16,114 nucleotides of DNA, taken from NCBI GenBank assembly GCA_023418755.1, contig JAEZZE010000181.1, positions 1 through 16,114 of the forward strand, in the 5' to 3' direction. The position numbers were made by a program, and so were the translations under genes. Positions 1 through 5,905 of the stretch are shown here, in pieces; the stretch's first letter is position 1; each line of letters begins with the position of its first letter. Source of the stretch: Bacillota bacterium (GTDB lineage: Bacteria; Bacillota; Bacilli; Paenibacillales; Paenibacillaceae). The notes below the pieces were generated by a model. It was not told the origin of the DNA. It did no database searches and saw nothing but the letters and a program-made list of their open reading frames with translations.

Positions 1-387
1 GCGGGCTCCTTCGCGCTGTTCTTCATGCGGCAGTTTTTCCTGACGCTGCCGAGCGACATGATGGAGGTGGCGCGAATCGAAGGGGCGGGCGAGTTTCGGA
101 TTTTCTGGCAAATCTATCTTCCGCTGACGAAGCCGGCGCTGGCGACGCTCGGGATTTTCACCTTCCAGGCGGGTTGGAACTCGTTCTTATGGCCGATGAT
201 CGTGCTGAACGACCCGTTGAAGCATACGATCCAGATGGGGCTTCAGGCGTTCTCTTACAACCATCAGACCGATTTCGGGCCGATGATGGCGGGCGCGCTT
301 GTGGCGACGCTGCCGATTCTCGTCTTGTTTATTCTGCTGCAGAAATATTTCGTGCAAGGGATCGCGTTCAGCGGCGTCAAAGGGTAG
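1..387 (+). CDS. Carbohydrate ABC transporter permease, MalG-like (5' truncated)
   Basis: The reading frame is open from the first base of the window, so the gene begins upstream and only the last 128 residues are seen. These include the cytoplasmic EAA-type loop that contacts the ATPase (from E22 of the visible part: E-V-A-R-I-E-G-A-G, then a Leu-Pro about a dozen residues on). Hydrophobic membrane segments follow, and the tail G-V-K-G is usual for MalG/UgpE/AraQ-type sugar permeases. It would form half of a membrane channel importing an oligosaccharide. The gene ends with TAG one codon before the GH76 gene, in the same frame, so the two are surely co-transcribed. This suggests the transporter carries products of the neighbouring mannanases. 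The substrate cannot be read from the sequence. Confidence 0.93.
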   Translation, partial: AGSFALFFMRQFFLTLPSDMMEVARIEGAGEFRIFWQIYLPLTKPALATLGIFTFQAGWNSFLWPMIVLNDPLKHTIQMGLQAFSYNHQTDFGPMMAGALVATLPILVLFILLQKYFVQGIAFSGVKG

Positions 388-390
388 GAG

Positions 391-1566
391 GTGGCGAATA
401 TCTCAACGAAGCGTATCGCGTGGTCGGGTGGCGCCGTTCTGGCTCTGGCGCTGGCCGCGGTGCTCGTCTGGCTCCAGGCGGGCTGGCCCGGAGGCGGTTC
501 GAACCGCGACCTGTGGGCGGCCCGGGCCGACGAGGCGGGGAAGGAACTCGAGGCCTCGTTCTGGGACGGCAAGCGAGGAATGTTCAACAATTCGTCTCCG
601 TGCATTTTGCAGGCGTGCACCGATCCGTTCAACTACTGGTGGCAGGCGCACGCGGCCGACGCTCTTCTCGATCGCTACGAGCGGACGAAGAACGAAGATG
701 TACGGACGAGAATTGACGAGTTGTTCGAAGGCATCCGCGACCGCAACGCCGGCGTATGGACGAACGCCTATTACGACGATATGGAATGGATGGCTCTCGC
801 TTGGCTAAGAGCTTACGAGCTGCTGGGCGACGACAAATACAAGGATGCCGCGCTCGAGCTGTGGACGGACATTCGGGGCGGCTGGAACGAGGAGATGGGC
901 GGCGGCATCGCGTGGCGCAAGGAACAGCTCGATTACAAGAACACGCCCGCTAACGCTCCCGCCGTGATTTTAGCCGTAAGATTGTACCGGAATTTCGGCT
1001 CTCGGGACGATATGGAATGGGCTCTTAACATTTACGATTGGCAGAAACGAACGCTGGTCGATCCCGAATCCGGCCTCGTGTGGGACGGAATCAACCGGAC
1101 GGGAGACGGCGCGATCGATAAGGACTGGAAGTTCACTTACGGACAGGGCGTGTTTATCGGCGCGGCGATGGAACTTTACGAGCAGACCGGCGAGGAGAAG
1201 TACCGGGAAGACGCGAACAAGACGGCCGACTACGTGCTCGGGACGATGGCCAGCCCGGCGACCGGGCTGCTTCCGAACGAAGGTGACGGCGACGGCGGCT
1301 TGTTCAAGGGCGTGCTCGTCCGTTATTTGACGGAATGGGCGGCTCGGGAGCCGGAGCGGGGCAGCGAATACGGCAGCATGATTTTGGCGAACGCGGCCAG
1401 CCTGTGGGATTACGGCCGGACCGGCGAGGAGGCCAGGTTCGGAACGTCGTGGGCGCAGCCGCCGGATACGGTCGTGCAGCTCAGCTCGCAGCTTAGCGGC
1501 GCGATGCTGATCGAGAAGGCGGCCAAGCTGGAGAGACTGGGTTTTGAACGGCGTCCGCCCAAGTAA
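391..1566 (+). CDS. GH76 family glycoside hydrolase with N-terminal membrane anchor (probable alpha-1,6-mannanase)
   Basis: This 391-residue protein is recognisable as glycoside hydrolase family 76, an (alpha/alpha)6-barrel family that cuts alpha-1,6-mannan backbones. Residues 127-133 read Y-Y-D-D-M-E-W; the adjacent Asp pair D129-D130 matches the family's catalytic nucleophile and acid/base. Other strong blocks are W-N-E-E-M-G-G-G-I-A-W, L-D-Y-K-N-T-P-A-N-A-P and L-P-N-E-G-D-G-D. Residues about 9-30 form one hydrophobic stretch after basic residues, without a lipobox Cys or a clear cleavage site, so it is probably a signal anchor that puts the enzyme outside the membrane. The start is uncertain. 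GTG 391 overlaps the strong AGGAGG (386-391), so it would have to use the weaker AAAGGG (379-384) or restart after the permease stop. ATC at 400 sits ideally behind AGGAGG but is a rare start. Two close paralogues follow. Confidence 0.9.
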   Translation: MANISTKRIAWSGGAVLALALAAVLVWLQAGWPGGGSNRDLWAARADEAGKELEASFWDGKRGMFNNSSPCILQACTDPFNYWWQAHAADALLDRYERTKNEDVRTRIDELFEGIRDRNAGVWTNAYYDDMEWMALAWLRAYELLGDDKYKDAALELWTDIRGGWNEEMGGGIAWRKEQLDYKNTPANAPAVILAVRLYRNFGSRDDMEWALNIYDWQKRTLVDPESGLVWDGINRTGDGAIDKDWKFTYGQGVFIGAAMELYEQTGEEKYREDANKTADYVLGTMASPATGLLPNEGDGDGGLFKGVLVRYLTEWAAREPERGSEYGSMILANAASLWDYGRTGEEARFGTSWAQPPDTVVQLSSQLSGAMLIEKAAKLERLGFERRPPK

Positions 1567-1651
1567 TTTGCATACCGATTCCGGGATGGATGGAGAGCGG
1601 GATGCGCGAAGTTCAGTTCCATGATCACTCTCTCGTTCGTGCGCGTGTAGG

Positions 1652-1667
1652 GATCGATTAGTCGATC
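1652..1667. promoter_or_regulatory. Perfect 6-bp palindrome in the gap between the first two GH76 genes
   Basis: The 129-bp gap 1567-1695 (1707 to the preferred start) holds GATCGA-TTAG-TCGATC. No run of T follows, so it is not an intrinsic terminator. It could be an operator or an mRNA processing or stability hairpin. I saw no convincing -35/-10 pair in the gap. A 6-bp arm can arise by chance, so this is only a candidate. Confidence 0.25.
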
Positions 1668-1707
1668 GTAGATTTTCAATACTAGAAACGGAGCGGTGAT
1701 CATACCT

Positions 1708-2787
1708 ATGAGACAGCAGAAGGAAGCATGGGCCGCTCGGGCCGATCTGGCGCAGCAAGCGCTGGTGGAACGTTACTGGAATGCCGGAATCGGCATGTTC
1801 GACATCCAGACGCCGTGTCCGAACGGCGAATGCAATACGATTTTCCACTATTGGTGGATGGCGCATGCGGTCGAGGCGTTGACGGACGGATTGGAGCGCA
1901 CCGGGGATTCCCGATACTCCGAGTTGCTGGACGCCCTGTACGAAGGGCTGCTCAAACGCAACGGAGGGGCATGGCCGAACGAACTGTACGACGATATGGA
2001 GTGGATGGCGATCGCCTGGCTCAGAGCCTTCAATGCGACCGGCACGGAGAAATACAAGGAAGCCGCGCTTACGCTCTGGGAAGATATCAAGACCGGCTGG
2101 AACGAGCATATGGGCGGGGGCATCGCCTGGCAGAAAAGCCAACTCGACTACAAGAATACGCCGGCCAACGCGCCCGCCGTCATTCTGGCCGCGCGACTGC
2201 ATGCGCGGTTCGGAGGCGAAGCCGATCTAAGCTGGGCTCTGAAAATCTACGATTGGCAGAAAAGCCATCTCGTCGATCCCGAAAGCGGCTTCGTCTGGGA
2301 CGGCATGAACCGGCAAGGCGACGGGGCGATCGACAAAGATTGGGAATTTACGTATTGCCAGGGCGTATTCATCGGCGCGGCGCTGGAGCTTTACAACGCC
2401 ACGGGGAACGAGGCGTATATGCAGGATGCCCGCCGAACGGTCGAAGCGGCCGCCCGCAGGCTGGCCGACCCGGAGACGGGGGGGCTGCCGAACGAAGGGA
2501 ACGGCGACGCCGGGCTGTTCAAAGGAATTTTTGTCCGCTACCTGACGCAGATCGCGCTCGCCGATCCGTCCGGCAGCGGGGAGGCGGCGCAACTGGTCGC
2601 AGGCAACGCCGACATGCTGTGGCTCAAAGGCAGAGATCCGGAGCGGACGCTGTTCGGTCCGAGCTGGAGCGAGCCTCCCGGCCGCACGGTTGAGCTGGGG
2701 ACGCAGATCAGCGGGGTCATTTTGCTGGAGGCGGCCTCCCGGCTTGAGGGCGCGAAGCTTGCCTCGCGGGAGGAGGCGACGGCGTGA
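1708..2787 (+). CDS. GH76 family glycoside hydrolase, cytoplasmic paralogue 2
   Basis: This protein of about 359 residues is a clear paralogue of the preceding GH76 enzyme. It has the catalytic pair D95-D96 in L-Y-D-D-M-E-W-M-A, the block W-N-E-H-M-G-G-G-I-A-W, the same L-D-Y-K-N-T-P-A-N-A-P block and the closing G-P-S-W-S-E-P-P. It begins directly at the catalytic domain with no signal peptide or membrane segment, and a stop at 1669-1671 in the same frame rules out a longer N-terminus. It should therefore act inside the cell, probably on imported alpha-1,6-mannooligosaccharides. ATG 1708 is preferred because GGTGA (1695-1699) lies 8 nt before it. GTG 1696 would add four residues but sits only 2 nt after GGAG. 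Its stop overlaps the next start (GTGA), which implies translational coupling. Cys37 and Cys42 match a Cys pair in the first paralogue. Confidence 0.9.
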   Translation: MRQQKEAWAARADLAQQALVERYWNAGIGMFDIQTPCPNGECNTIFHYWWMAHAVEALTDGLERTGDSRYSELLDALYEGLLKRNGGAWPNELYDDMEWMAIAWLRAFNATGTEKYKEAALTLWEDIKTGWNEHMGGGIAWQKSQLDYKNTPANAPAVILAARLHARFGGEADLSWALKIYDWQKSHLVDPESGFVWDGMNRQGDGAIDKDWEFTYCQGVFIGAALELYNATGNEAYMQDARRTVEAAARRLADPETGGLPNEGNGDAGLFKGIFVRYLTQIALADPSGSGEAAQLVAGNADMLWLKGRDPERTLFGPSWSEPPGRTVELGTQISGVILLEAASRLEGAKLASREEATA

Positions 2788-3932
2788 GCGAGAAACGACG
2801 GGCGGGAACGGCTGGCGGTCAAGAAGCCCGCGAAAACGCGAGCGGCACGGAGGTTGGAGAACGACGGGAGGCGGCACCCAACGCCGAAGGCGCTAACGGC
2901 TGGACGGAACGCGCCGAGCGGCTGCAGGAGGCTTTCTATCGGCATTATTGGAATGAGCGGACGGCCATTATGAACCAATGGTATCCGGAGGAAGCAGGCA
3001 CGGAAGGCGAGAACTATTACTACTGGTGGCAGGCCCATGCGATCGACGCTTTGGTCGACGGATGGGAGCGGAGCCGGGACACGAAGTATTTGGACAGGGC
3101 TCGGCAGTTGGCCCGGGGCCTCAAGGCGTCCAACGGCGGCACGTATCGTCACAATTATTACGACGATATGGAGTGGACGGCGCTGGCGCTGCTCAGAATG
3201 TACGATCATACCGGAGAAGAGGAATACAAGTTGGCCGTACTCGACCTGTGGGAGGACATCCGTACCGCGTGGAACGAGCATATGGGCGGCGGAATGGCGT
3301 GGAAGAAGGATCAATTGGACTACAAAAACACGCCGGCCAACGCGCCCGCCGCGATTCTCGCCGCCCGGCTTCATGCCCGCTTCGGGACGGAGGAAGATCT
3401 GGCTTGGGCGAAGCGGATCTATGAGTGGAACCTTCACAATCTGGTCGACCCGGAGACGGGCTTCGTCTGGGACGGCATAAACCGGCTGGGCGACGGACGC
3501 ATCGATTACGACTGGGCGTTCACCTACTGCCAAGGCGTCATGATCGGAGCGGGGCTGGAGCTTCACGCTCTTACGGGCGAAAGCCGGTATTTGCGCGAGG
3601 CCGAGAGGACCGCGCGGGCGACGATCGATCGCTTAATCGATCCGACGACGGACATGCTGCCGGACGAGGGCATCGACGACACCGGGTTGTTTAAGGGCAT
3701 TCTCGTTCGTTATATCAAGCTGTTGGTCGATCGGGAGGCGGAAGGAGCAGCGGATTGGAAGGACGTATTGCGCCGGAACGGAGAGACGCTATGGAACCGC
3801 GGAATCGACCGCTCTTCCGGATCGATCGGGCCGTCATGGTCCGAATCTCCGGTCGGTCCGATCCAGCTTAGCGTCCGCCTGAGCGGCGTCATGCTGGCGG
3901 AGGCTTTGGCGGGATCCGGCGGGAAGCAATAG
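2784..3932 (+). CDS. GH76 family glycoside hydrolase, cytoplasmic paralogue 3
   Basis: This 382-residue GH76 paralogue starts at GTG 2784, inside the stop of the previous gene, behind AGGAGG (2771-2776, 7-nt spacing); the start is well supported. The catalytic pair is D127-D128 in Y-Y-D-D-M-E-W. The blocks W-N-E-H-M-G-G-G-M-A-W, L-D-Y-K-N-T-P-A-N-A-P and G-P-S-W-S-E-S-P are shared with the other two. The first ~37 residues are hydrophilic, rich in Glu, Arg, Gly and Ala, and have no counterpart in paralogue 2; they are neither a signal peptide nor a membrane segment. The enzyme is thus probably cytoplasmic. The Cys pair of paralogues 1 and 2 is missing, replaced by a different loop before the Y-Y-Y-W-W motif. 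It is the last gene of its unit, with a strong terminator 27 bp downstream. Confidence 0.9.
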   Translation: MSEKRRAGTAGGQEARENASGTEVGERREAAPNAEGANGWTERAERLQEAFYRHYWNERTAIMNQWYPEEAGTEGENYYYWWQAHAIDALVDGWERSRDTKYLDRARQLARGLKASNGGTYRHNYYDDMEWTALALLRMYDHTGEEEYKLAVLDLWEDIRTAWNEHMGGGMAWKKDQLDYKNTPANAPAAILAARLHARFGTEEDLAWAKRIYEWNLHNLVDPETGFVWDGINRLGDGRIDYDWAFTYCQGVMIGAGLELHALTGESRYLREAERTARATIDRLIDPTTDMLPDEGIDDTGLFKGILVRYIKLLVDREAEGAADWKDVLRRNGETLWNRGIDRSSGSIGPSWSESPVGPIQLSVRLSGVMLAEALAGSGGKQ

Positions 3933-3958
3933 CGGAGCTTGATAAAAGGCTGTAGGTC

Positions 3959-4007
3959 GGGACGCTTTTCGGAGTCGAATAGACTCCGGGGAGCGTCTCT
4001 TCTTATC
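3959..4007 (+). terminator. Intrinsic terminator after the GH76 genes
   Basis: An 18-bp stem (3959-3976 with 3982-3999, including several G-U pairs in the middle) closes a GAATA loop and is followed by the T-rich tract TCTTCTTAT. It sits 27 bp after the third GH76 stop and should end that transcript. Confidence 0.8.
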
Positions 4008-4204
4008 GTACACCCAAGTCGAAGTCCAGACCGATATCCCATGTCATAAGGAATTCGCTTCGGGAAGGAAGCCGCTTCAACCGGTGAAATTAGCTACAAT
4101 CACAGTGCCGAAAACGACATAGGCAGCGGAGACTTAACTTTCGTCCAACCGTCAGAAGCCTAGATCTATTATTTGGGTCAAGGGCAAAAGCGTCTGATTC
4201 AGGG
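4008..4204. other. Gene-free segment between two terminators; possible small RNA unit
   Basis: No credible ORF lies here. The segment starts just after one intrinsic terminator and runs straight into another, so transcription reaching the second terminator would have to start inside it or read through the first. A possible -10 is TACAAT at 4095-4100 with no good -35. A transcript from about 4107 would be roughly 125 nt. I compared it by eye with cobalamin, SAM, T-box, glmS, c-di-GMP and c-di-AMP leader motifs and none fits. This could also be decayed sequence. Confidence 0.25.
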
Positions 4205-4230
4205 AAAAGAGCGGGAACCCGCTCTTTTTT
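4205..4230 (+). terminator. Strong intrinsic terminator upstream of the GH30 operon
   Basis: AAAAGAGCGG (4205-4214), loop GAAC (4215-4218) and CCGCTCTTTT with a run of six T (4225-4230) make a compact terminator. The A-run on the left means it could also work in the other direction, although no minus-strand gene is seen nearby. It insulates the following operon from the GH76 unit. Confidence 0.85.
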
Positions 4231-4302
4231 GTCGTGGCAATTTCGGCATGGGCGTCATCTCCGGAGCGGAAAGGTAAGCGAGTCCAATTTGAGGCGGCGG
4301 AC

Positions 4303-4359
4303 TTCATTTAGGTCGCATTTTTATCGCGAACTTCGTCATTTCCATCGAAAATCGCATTT
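4303..4359 (+). promoter_or_regulatory. Cluster of short direct repeats, candidate regulator sites
   Basis: Four CATTT cores start at 4305, 4316, 4337 and 4355, two of them as the identical 8-mer TCGCATTT (4313-4320 and 4352-4359). The steps of 11, 21 and 18 bp are near whole helical turns, a pattern used by AraC-type proteins, and an AraC-type gene is the second gene downstream. The units are short and AT-rich, so chance is a real alternative. Confidence 0.2.
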
Positions 4360-4379
4360 CAGAAGTAATCTACGGAATG

Positions 4380-4391
4380 AGCAGTAGCGCG
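4380..4391 (+). repeat. Direct repeat AGCAGTAGCGCG, copy 1
   Basis: An exact 12-bp match to 8261-8272. This copy lies 88 bp before the GH30 start and the other 77 bp before the first permease start, so both are in leader regions of the same gene set. The related 11-mers TTTCAGAAGTA (4357-4367) and TTTCAGCAGTA (8257-8267) sit just upstream of or overlap the copies. Some 12-bp matches are expected by chance in a window this size. Confidence 0.3.
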
Positions 4392-4479
4392 TCCCGCTCT
4401 CGTTTGCGATGCTGAAAGCAGCCTTGCTCCCGATCAAGGGACAGGTATTTTACGAGTGGAAAAGGGGCTGCCGATAAAG

Positions 4480-5886
4480 ATGGTAGAGAATGCGAATGAG
4501 CAAGGAAAAGCGGAGGTTTGGTGGAGCTCGGAGGCGGAGCCGCGAAGCAGAGAATGGTTTGCGAGGCCGTTCGATATCCCTTATCGGCTGGAACGGCAGG
4601 CGGATGCGGAGATAACCGCTCCGTATCCGGAGGAAGGAGAGACGCTGGCGATCTTTCCCGAGCGGCTGCACCAGGAAATTCTGGGCATCGGCACCTCCAT
4701 GGAGGAGAGCACGGTGTTTAATCTGGCGCGGATGACCGAGAGCAAGCGGGAGGAGATTTGCCGCAGTCTGGTCGACCGCGAGCAGGGGGCCGGCTTTAAT
4801 CTGATTCGGATTACGCTGGGCACGTCCGATTTTACCGCCCGCGCCTTTTATTCCTATAACGATCTGGGGCCAGGGGAGACGGATTTCGAGCTGGAGCGCT
4901 TCTCCATTCGCAAGGATATCGAATACGGGATTATCGACGTGCTGCGCCATTTGCGAGAGCTGCAGCCGGAGCTGTTGTTTTTCGCTTCATCCTGGTCTCC
5001 GCCGGCCTGGATGAAGACGTCGGGAAGTCTGATGCGGGGACAGCTTAAGGAAGGAGAACGCTATACGCGGGCGCTGGCGAAATATTACCGGATGGCGATC
5101 CAGGCGTACCGCGAGCAGGGCATCGAACTGTACGCGATTACGGTGCAGAACGAACCGCTGCTGGAAATCGACTATCCGAGCTGTTATATGAGCCCGCAGC
5201 GGCAGGCGGAGCTGATCGCCGCGCTGCGAGAAGAGCTGGACGAACACGGATTGCGGACGAAAATCTGGATTTTCGACCACAACTTTGCCGATGCCTGGGC
5301 GTACGCCAGTCCGATTCTGAACGAGGCGGCGGGCCGCGCGGCCGCCGACGGCATCGCGTTCCACGATTACGACGGGGAGCCGACGGTGATGCGGGAGCTG
5401 CAATGCGCGTATCCCGACATGTCGATCCACCTGACCGAGCGTTCGCTGTGGGGTGTGGAGGCGGCCGACCGGTTCGTGCAATATTTTCGCAGCGGGGCTT
5501 CGAGCTATAACGCTTGGGTGACGATGCTGGACAGCCGGATTGGCACGCACCAATGGGTCGGCACGCCGGACCCTACGCTCATCGTGCAGGATGCCGAAGC
5601 GCCCGACCGGTTTTGGATGACGCCGGAATTTTATTTGACCGCCCAGTTTTCCAAATTCGTGCCGCGGGGAGCGCGCCGGGCGGACAGCTCGCCGGGCTCG
5701 GCCGATACGGTAACCCATGTCGCCTTCGTCAATCCCGACGGAACGGTCGTCGCCGTTGTCGTCAATCGCACCGATCGGCCGCAGCCGTTCCGTCTGCTGT
5801 GCGAAGGCCGGGAGATCCGGGCGGCGCTGCCGCCGAAAACGGCGGGGACATACCGCTGGCGGCGCGCGCCGGCCGATACAGATTAA
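4480..5886 (+). CDS. GH30 family glycoside hydrolase, cytoplasmic (beta-glucosidase/beta-glucanase type)
   Basis: This protein of about 468 residues has the glycoside hydrolase family 30 fold signature: a (beta/alpha)8 barrel with the acid/base Glu in T-V-Q-N-E-P (E225) and the nucleophile Glu in H-L-T-E-R-S (E320), then a short C-terminal beta domain ending in the usual alanine/tyrosine-rich strand. S-S-W-S-P-P-A-W-M-K-T is another family hallmark. The family acts on beta-linked glucans, glucosides or xylosides; the exact substrate is not readable. No signal peptide is present, so it should act on imported oligosaccharides, in contrast to the secreted GH30 at the operon's end. The usual D-G-F-G-A-S strand is replaced by L-G-I-G-T-S (68-73). 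ATG 4480 behind AAAGGGG (4461-4467) is my choice; GTG 4456 would add eight residues. The regulator gene follows after 19 bp. Confidence 0.9.
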   Translation: MVENANEQGKAEVWWSSEAEPRSREWFARPFDIPYRLERQADAEITAPYPEEGETLAIFPERLHQEILGIGTSMEESTVFNLARMTESKREEICRSLVDREQGAGFNLIRITLGTSDFTARAFYSYNDLGPGETDFELERFSIRKDIEYGIIDVLRHLRELQPELLFFASSWSPPAWMKTSGSLMRGQLKEGERYTRALAKYYRMAIQAYREQGIELYAITVQNEPLLEIDYPSCYMSPQRQAELIAALREELDEHGLRTKIWIFDHNFADAWAYASPILNEAAGRAAADGIAFHDYDGEPTVMRELQCAYPDMSIHLTERSLWGVEAADRFVQYFRSGASSYNAWVTMLDSRIGTHQWVGTPDPTLIVQDAEAPDRFWMTPEFYLTAQFSKFVPRGARRADSSPGSADTVTHVAFVNPDGTVVAVVVNRTDRPQPFRLLCEGREIRAALPPKTAGTYRWRRAPADTD

Positions 5887-5905
5887 ACGCGGGAGTGAGA
5901 CAGTC

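Larger units (their letters stand above)
4231..4479. other. Upstream region of the GH30/transporter operon; no convincing sigma-A promoter seen
   Basis: This 249-bp gap must hold the promoter of the downstream operon, because a terminator lies directly upstream. I found no good -35/-10 pair, which would fit a promoter that depends on an activator. It carries a set of CATTT-centred direct repeats (4303-4359), the repeat AGCAGTAGCGCG (4380-4391) and a small hairpin CCTTG/CAAGG (4422-4426 with 4435-4439). A short ORF from GTG 4456 merges with the GH30 frame. Confidence 0.4.

Noticed and set aside
970..2202. 410-codon open frame on the minus strand across two GH76 genes
   Set aside because: Same reason: low-complexity Arg/Pro/Leu-rich product, no ribosome-binding site of note, and it overlaps two genes with intact catalytic motifs. 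Similar antisense frames recur over each paralogue because the codon pattern repeats.
391..3932. CRISPR or tandem DNA repeat from the repeated nucleotide blocks in the GH76 genes
   Set aside because: The repeated blocks are kilobase-spaced, coding and diverged, as expected for paralogous genes rather than a repeat array.
4040..4200. Cobalamin or cyclic-dinucleotide riboswitch
   Set aside because: GGTGAAAT followed by CACAGTGCCG recalls parts of cobalamin riboswitches, but the conserved CCCGCNACTG core and the other expected elements are missing, and no cobalamin gene follows.
4411..4426. CcpA (cre) site
   Set aside because: TGAAAGC resembles one half of a cre site but the second half does not match, so carbon catabolite control cannot be claimed here.
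5717..5905. Longer N-terminus for the AraC-type regulator
   Set aside because: The extension would overlap the end of the GH30 gene and encodes an Arg/Ser-rich stretch. ATG 5906 has a good ribosome-binding site and places the membrane segment at the N-terminus.
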